From Favolaschia claudopus (taxonomy: Eukaryota > Basidiomycota > Agaricomycetes > Agaricales > Mycenaceae): a DNA stretch of 64,000 bases. The stretch covers positions 1,178,001-1,242,000 of the forward strand of contig JAWWNJ010000039.1 of assembly GCA_037176885.1 (NCBI GenBank), given 5' to 3'. This document shows positions 56,900 through 64,000 of the stretch, one piece after another. A model generated the notes under the pieces. It saw only the letters and a list, made by a program, of their open reading frames with translations. It was not told where the DNA came from and ran no database searches. Numbering within the stretch: the first letter of the stretch is position 1; each line of letters opens with the position of its first letter. The translations under genes and the position numbers were made by a program.

Positions 56900-57464
56900 G
56901 CGCTAAGCACCTGCGTTGGTTTGGAATGCGATACAGAATTGTTGGGCTTGGATTCTGACAAAGAACCCGCTTTCAGAAGTCTGTTAAATGTGAAAGACTG
57001 CGTGCGGGCACATAGCACTGCAACTGATTGATTTCGTTGTGGTCCAGTGGCAGCCCCAGGGTGTCCCATCAACCGCGAGCACTTTCAGCTTCGAACGATA
57101 TAGTATACTACTTATACCGTATACTATACCGTTGAAGATAATGCGATTCAAGGAAGGAAAACATAGTAGATGGCAACTGATGACTTCAGTATGGTGAAGT
57201 TCACCAGTGTTGCCATCGGACAGCATTTATTTGCGTAGAATTGTGAAACGCAGTTCAGTGCTCTGCCAATTCATAGGTATTGCCAGTGGGAACGGCAAGG
57301 AAGTCGAGTGGGCAATGAGTGGGAGAGACAAGTGCGACTGGTCGGCCGGCGATGGCCGAAAGAGGCCGGTCATACCGACCTTTTCCCTTCCGAGTCCAGG
57401 AGCGGGGCCTTCCTTTGTGCTTGAACCTCTTTCAGGCTTTGTCCCGTCCCTTCAACGCGCAACC
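56900..57464. other. intergenic region upstream of alcohol dehydrogenase
   Basis: This 565-base stretch has no supported gene. It contains the 10-bp hairpin at 57099-57128 and, near its right end, the promoter of the dehydrogenase. Confidence 0.5.
57099..57128. repeat. 10-bp inverted repeat TATAGTATAC / GTATACTATA
   Basis: The perfect arms 57099-57108 and 57119-57128 are separated by ten bases. The AT-rich palindrome could be a transposon footprint, a regulatory dyad or a chance match. Confidence 0.75.
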
Positions 57465-59257
57465 ATGGCTCCTTCCAACTCTATGCCAGAGACGATGACT
57501 GCTATTCGTTGGCATCCACCATCTTTTGATATTCGAGTTGAATCGGTTCCTGTTCCCAAGTGAGCAACTCCTTCGGACGACTGAAGCGACTGTGCAAGAC
57601 AAGGAGTGATTTTGTTTGTTCTTCAGAATCGAACACCCAGATGATGCAATCGTGAAAGTGACGGTATGTCCCTCTGTAACTACTTTGCCGAAATGATCTT
57701 TGTTCAGATCTATAAATTCTCCCAGCTTGCTGCACTTTGCGGTAAGTAGAACGGATCTGTTCAACATCCTTGGAAAACGAAGCCGATTCATCCATTTCCA
57801 GGCAGCGATCTCCACGTTTACAGAGGCCACGGAGGCGTAGACAAAGTGTGAGTTTTCTCGACGCGCTCGGGTACGTCGGGGTTGAATTTCTGCAGCCATA
57901 CTTCCGGACACGAATTTATCGGCGAGGTGGTAGAGCTCGGGGCCTCATACGGTTCCCATTCACCAAAAGGCAGACCTGAGTTGTATGCGACCCTGAAGGT
58001 CGGCGATAAGGTGCTTTCTTCGTTGACCAACTTCCCAACGAGAGACCCAAGCTAACGTTTTCAACTTCAGGTAGTGTCGCCCTTCACAGTGAACTGCGGG
58101 GAATGCAGGTAGGTCACTGCGGCTTGTATTGGGATTCATCTGCACATTTTCACAGCGTCTGCCGCATGGGATATACTTGTCGCTGCCCTTCGGGCTCTTT
58201 GTTCGGAAGCGCAGCTTTGGAGGGAGGTCAAGCTCAATATGTACGAGTCCCGAAGGCAGGCGGAACCCTGTTCAACCTCAGCGACCTCAAATCGTGGCAC
58301 TCGACTCTGTCGCCCGAAATGAAGGAGAAAGCCCTCTCGGGCATCGCTGATAGCTCACTTCTTATGCTTGCAGACATTCTGCCAACCGGGGTGTTTGCGG
58401 CGGTGCAAGCATTGAATCACCCCAAGGTCCTTCCGGCGCTTTCAGGGCGGCCTTGGCCTGCTAGTTTCTTCTCCGGCGACGTCAGCGCCACGGTATTGCC
58501 AGAAGATCGACTTCTGACCTTCGCTATCATCGGTTTGGGCCCGGTTGGCTTATGTGCTAGTGTCAGCCTGCTCGACATGCTCTCGACCCAGCAACTTCCC
58601 TTCCAGATTGTGGCCATAGACCCGGTGGAAAGCCGACGCGAAAAAGCTATGGCTGTTTATAACAAGATTGACCAGGCGGGCAAAGGGTCGGGTAAATTCG
58701 AAGCACTGAGCATTGATGATGCGAAGAAGACCATTGCAACCTGGACTGGAGGCGTCGGCTGTACTGCAGTTCTTGAGGTCAGTAATGCGGGAGGTTTCGG
58801 CGGATTGATGAATATAACGATATTAGGTCGTTGGGAATCCGAGTGCCATAAGCCTCGCATACGACCTCGTTCGACCCTTCGGCGCAATTGTTTCGGTCGG
58901 AGTACACGGTGAGCCACAGATGCCCTTCACGGGAAGGCAGCTGTACAACAAGAACGTTTCTTTCGACTTTGGGTACGCGGAATACGTATCAATACCGTTC
59001 GAGCTTACAAAGTCATTTAGACGATGCCCTGCCCGCGCGATGTTTCCTATGGCTTTCGATCTTCTGGGTCAGATCCATTTGCTCGCTTTGCTTCATGTTC
59101 TCATCGTCCCCTAGTCAAGCGCCAAGACGTATTTGGCGAAGTCGGCGGATTGCACAGCTTGGTCGACAGAATCGTCGCTCCTAAAGAAGCGCCAGAGATT
59201 TATGCGGCCTTCGACCAGTCGAAAATTGGCAAAGCCATCTTCGATATGTGGAAATGA
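57465..59257 (+). CDS. zinc-binding medium-chain alcohol dehydrogenase
   Basis: A GroES-like, Rossmann-fold dehydrogenase that would oxidise an alcohol or polyol with NAD(P)+. The start at 57465 leads MAPSNSMPETMTAIRWHPP. Short exons then build the catalytic zinc ligands: LAALC spliced to GSDLHVYRG, and CGHEFIGEVVELG. Next, VVSPFTVNCGECSVCRMGYT with CRC supplies the structural zinc Cys (C-x2-C-x2-C-x7-C). The cofactor domain shows FAIIGLGPVGLCASVSLLDM (GxGxxG) and an acidic Asp at the end of strand 2 (AIDPVESRREKAM). After one intron, VGVHGEPQMPFTGRQLYNKN continues. The product ends at FDMWK, about 430 residues. The closest relatives are the fungal Zn-dependent alcohol/sorbitol dehydrogenase-like proteins; the substrate is not clear. 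Confidence 0.9.
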
Positions 59258-59579
59258 ACAATGAATGTAGGTCCAGTGAAGAGGAATGTCGAATTGTAAT
59301 TGTATCGTGTATCTTGAATGTTGAATCTGTCTGTGCTTGTAACAAAAATTTGGTTTCCTGAGCAGTCAAGAAAAACGAAGTGCTGTTCCGCTTGAGATTT
59401 AGAGTGACGCAGTTAAATACCTATAAGCTCGTTTACAAATGGCTTAGTTTTACACGTTCCGCCTCCCTACTAGATCAAAAACGTCTGCTCGGTCTGTGTT
59501 CAGTAAACGTTCAGTGGTCATATCTTTGACCATTCTAAGTGGTGGACGTACATAGCACGACCCATCCAGATCTCATGGA
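59258..59579. other. intergenic region between convergent genes
   Basis: A 322-base spacer with the 3' flanks of the dehydrogenase (+) and the small membrane protein (-). No gene or repeat was seen. Confidence 0.5.
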
Positions 59580-60224
59580 TTACTGGGGGCCGGGACGCAT
59601 CATCTGGGCGTAGTGCACTGTACCCTGCCACCAGAACACCATGCTGAGTCCAACGAGCCCGTGCAACGTACCCCAAACGCCTTCGGGTGTGATTTTATAC
59701 CTGAAGAAGACCGTTACAAATCAAGCAGGGAACGAGAACGAGACTTACGACTCGAACATAGGTCCGAACGACATGGGAATGAATCGCGGGGCTTGATATA
59801 AGATGGTGGAGCAAATGGTGTGGTAGATACAGAGGCCAATGGCAAGAGCGCGTTTTCCTGGGAGGAACTCTGCGATTCATGAGCATGAGGGTAGGTGGTG
59901 CAGATGTTCTACGCACCCGGGAGGGAGAAGCATAATAGGGCGACACCGCATACAGCAAACACCAACGCCGAGTACAACTTAATCTCGGTTAGTTGCGGTA
60001 TGGATAAGAATTCGGGTTTACCTTCAAAACAACGAGGGTTGTGTTGTTAAGCTGTACAAAGGGCAGAGAGGTAGGGCTCCAGACGCCCTGGATAGCGAGG
60101 GGAATTTCCAGAGCAATGTGCAACAGGAACACGACAGATCTTGAAGGTACCGGGATAAGGGTAGAGCTTGAAGCAGAGAAGGAACGGAAGCATACAGTGG
60201 GGAACGTGCAGCGTTCACAGACAT
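59580..60224 (-). CDS. small multi-span membrane protein, function unknown
   Basis: I do not recognise the family. The start at 60224 (MSVNAARSPL) is followed by four hydrophobic segments encoded by separate exons: VVFLLHIALEIPLAIQGVW, LYSALVFAVCGVALLCFSLP, LAIGLCIYHTICSTILYQAP, and GVWGTLHGLVGLSMVFWWQG. It ends HYAQMMRPGPQ at 59580. The predicted size is about 155 residues. The exons are joined by GT-AG introns, but the first (near 60170-60195) would be only about 29 nt if read as I did, so that joint is doubtful. The compact four-helix layout is seen in several unrelated ER or Golgi families, and I do not assign one. Confidence 0.6.
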
Positions 60225-60306
60225 CGTGGAGGGTGATAGTAGGCTAGTAGCTCGAGAAGATCGGAGCTGGCAAACAACAGTAGTGGTAACTGGAAAAGAT
60301 ATCAAA

Positions 60307-60329
60307 CGCGTCAACAATTTGTTGACGCG
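60307..60329. promoter_or_regulatory. perfect dyad CGCGTCAACA-ATT-TGTTGACGCG (MluI-core type)
   Basis: The 10-bp arms at 60307-60316 and 60320-60329 are perfectly complementary around ATT. The left arm is part of AACGCGTCAA, which contains ACGCGT, the core of yeast MCB (Mbp1/Swi6) sites. It lies 83-105 bases upstream of the small membrane-protein start (60224) and beyond the stop of the kinase gene at 60492. Binding of an MBF-like factor is inference. Confidence 0.6.
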
Positions 60330-60491
60330 CGTCAAATGTGTTCGGGTGCCTGGCCGGAAAACGCCGGTTCGCGTCGAGATATCTGCCTGTGAATTACGGT
60401 AACGAATCTTTCTGTTACAGTACATGCATTCTATGTTATTACAACAATTATCGTCTGGCATACATGCTTATTTTACATCAACGCCTTGGCT

Positions 60492-62579
<2,088 letters not shown>

Positions 62580-64000
62580 ATGGCTTCAGTTGGTGCAATC
62601 CCAGAAGTAAACAACGCTGCAAGGAATCTCTGGCTAGCCAATGGTTTAAATGCTCAATCCTTGACGCGTCTGCACCTTTCCAATCAACCCAATTCTGCGA
62701 TAAATTCCTCCTTCAAGCTCGCAAGTGTTGCGCAGGTAGTTGGCAGGAAGATCTCTTCCCTTTCTCTGTCAAATCTCTATTTTGCTAGACAGCAATCGGT
62801 CTATCAGGGCTTTCTGCTGCCCAATTTCATAATCTGAGGACGGGCATTGACCAAGAGGTTAATGTGGACGCACGGCACGCTGTCCTTGAATTTCGTTAGG
62901 AACTTGGCTCGTGCCACGATTTGCAGGATGTGCTGATTTATGCGCAGACAGCGAAGCATGGCATACCGTCGATGGGGAACTCCCCGGAGGCATTTGGGAC
63001 ACCATTGCTGGGGTATATCAGACGAGAGACGGCCATGTTCGAATCCACACAAATTTCCCTCAGTAACAACTCTATCTCGAGAAAGATTTGGTCTCTGACC
63101 GTTTCTCAGTCATCGAGCCGGAATACTATCTGTACTGAATTTGCCCAACTTGCCGGAAACCACTCGAGATAGTGTCCAATCCGCGCTAAATACCTGGAAC
63201 GCCGTCGAGTTCGAGACAGAGGCTGCTGCACGAGGCATGTGCGCGACGGCAATGCGGTCCTGCGAGGTTTGGAGCCAGCATCCTCATGCGAGGCAGTTGG
63301 ACGGCGTTCCTCCCGTTCGAATAATCAAGATAGGTGATGCTCCGAAACGAGAAGTATCGAGCGACTTCGAGCTCTCTCGTCCTCTCGATGGGATACGCGT
63401 TCTCGATTTGAGTCGTGTATTGGCAGGGCCAGTTGCCGGTCGTACCCTCGCAGGTCAACTAGGTTATCTTCCGTTGTGGTCGCCATTGATGTCTGTGTCT
63501 TCTCTTAGCTCACGGCGCGGACGTCCTGCTCGTCACTTCCCCGCATCTCCCCTCCCTACCAACTCTAGACATCGATACCTCTCGCGGCAAACGCACAACA
63601 CAACTCGACCTAACCTCACCCAACGATCTAAACAAACTCAAGCGTCTGGCATCAACTGCCGATGTATTCCTACAGGCATATCGGCCAGGTGGACTGCAAG
63701 CCAAAGGCTTTGGTCCCACGGAATTGGCGGCATTGCGTCCTGGTATCGTATCGGCCAATCTCACCGCATGGGGCTGGCAAGGTCCTTGGAAGGATCGTCG
63801 AGGGGTATCGTCACGCTGCTATTCCTTTCTCCCCCAATTCATTTCTGACTACCCCAAAGTTCGATTCTCTGGTACAAACGGCTACGGGTTTCAATGTCGC
63901 TGAAGCTGCGGCCTATGCCGAATTCACGGGTGATCAGAATGCTGCGCTGAAGCCCCGACCGCTCCCCATGCAGGCGCTCGACCATGCTGCCGGGTATTTG
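62580..64000 (+). CDS. CoA-transferase family III (CaiB/BaiF) protein, cut by the window end
   Basis: Family III enzymes move CoA between carboxylic acids. The start at 62580 (MASVGAIPEVNNAARNLWLA) is followed by an intron that joins SVAQ to TAIGLSGLSAAQFHNLRTG and QEVNVDARHAVLEF, the first CaiB block with the catalytic-type Asp in VDARHA. Then IWDTIAGVYQTRDGHVRIHT, a charged helix, and SRPLDGIRVLDLSRVLAGPV, the classic family entry. After another intron come HGADVLLVTSP, RGKRTTQLDLTSPNDLNKLK, ADVFLQAYRPGGLQAKGFGP, IVSANLTAWGWQGPW, FDSLVQTATGFN and PLPMQALDHAAGYL, all matching. The gene runs off the right edge. The order suggests two CaiB-like halves, as in fungal fused versions. The substrate is unknown. 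Confidence 0.88.

Overview
This is a nuclear segment from a filamentous basidiomycete, most likely an Agaricomycete. The evidence is dense genes split by many 45-70 nt GT-AG introns, an intron-bearing tRNA-Pro, an Agaricomycete-style phytochrome with a long Ser-rich N-terminus, several basidiomycete-type F-box proteins, and yeast-like orthologues of Ypd1, Dpb3, DDB1, Vnx1, Lro1, Coq3, She9/Mdm33, P450 reductase and Pfk26. There is no operon, CRISPR array or prokaryotic feature. Gene models were spliced by eye; boundaries tested for reading-frame continuity are named in the entries.

Layout. 1-7 kb: YPD1 phosphorelay protein (-), an FtsJ-fold methyltransferase (+), a secreted polysaccharide-lyase-like protein (+), then a divergent pair of HIT hydrolase (-) and Dpb3-type histone-fold protein (+). 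7-20 kb: DDB1 (+), VNX1-type cation/H+ exchanger (-), LRO1-type acyltransferase (-) with telomere-like repeats upstream, and a weak hypothetical. 20-27.6 kb: phytochrome hybrid histidine kinase and COQ3. 27.7-36.9 kb: an F-box/zinc-finger gene, a basic hypothetical, about 2.8 kb of gene-poor DNA with repeat remnants, a second F-box-like gene and a cryptic minus-strand gene. 36.9-38.4 kb: tRNA-Pro(UGG) in a gene-poor stretch. 38.4-45.1 kb: a Ras GEF and two divergent F-box/C2H2 paralogues. 46-53.8 kb: a type II membrane protein, SHE9, P450 reductase, a repeat-rich gap with seven TTATCCG motifs, and a SET-domain protein with a predicted membrane anchor. 53.8-57.4 kb: two copies of a tRNA-derived SINE-like element and a third F-box/C2H2 paralogue. 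57.4-64 kb: zinc alcohol dehydrogenase, a small multi-span membrane protein, Pfk26-type 6-phosphofructo-2-kinase with a lost bisphosphatase catalytic His, and a CoA-transferase family III gene cut by the window edge.

How genes relate. The phytochrome kinase and the Ypd1 phosphotransfer protein are expected to work in one His-Asp-His relay and lie about 19 kb apart. The most novel content is a local family of F-box proteins (three close paralogues at 41.0-42.7, 43.6-45.1 and 55.2-56.9 kb, with a more distant one at 27.8-30.4 kb) that combine an N-terminal F-box, a central SPTLxRxVNxFxRDL motif and paired C-terminal C2H2-like zinc fingers. This looks like a lineage-specific, expanding set of putative SCF substrate adaptors. 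Housekeeping genes are otherwise unrelated and not evidently co-regulated, apart from two short divergent promoters.
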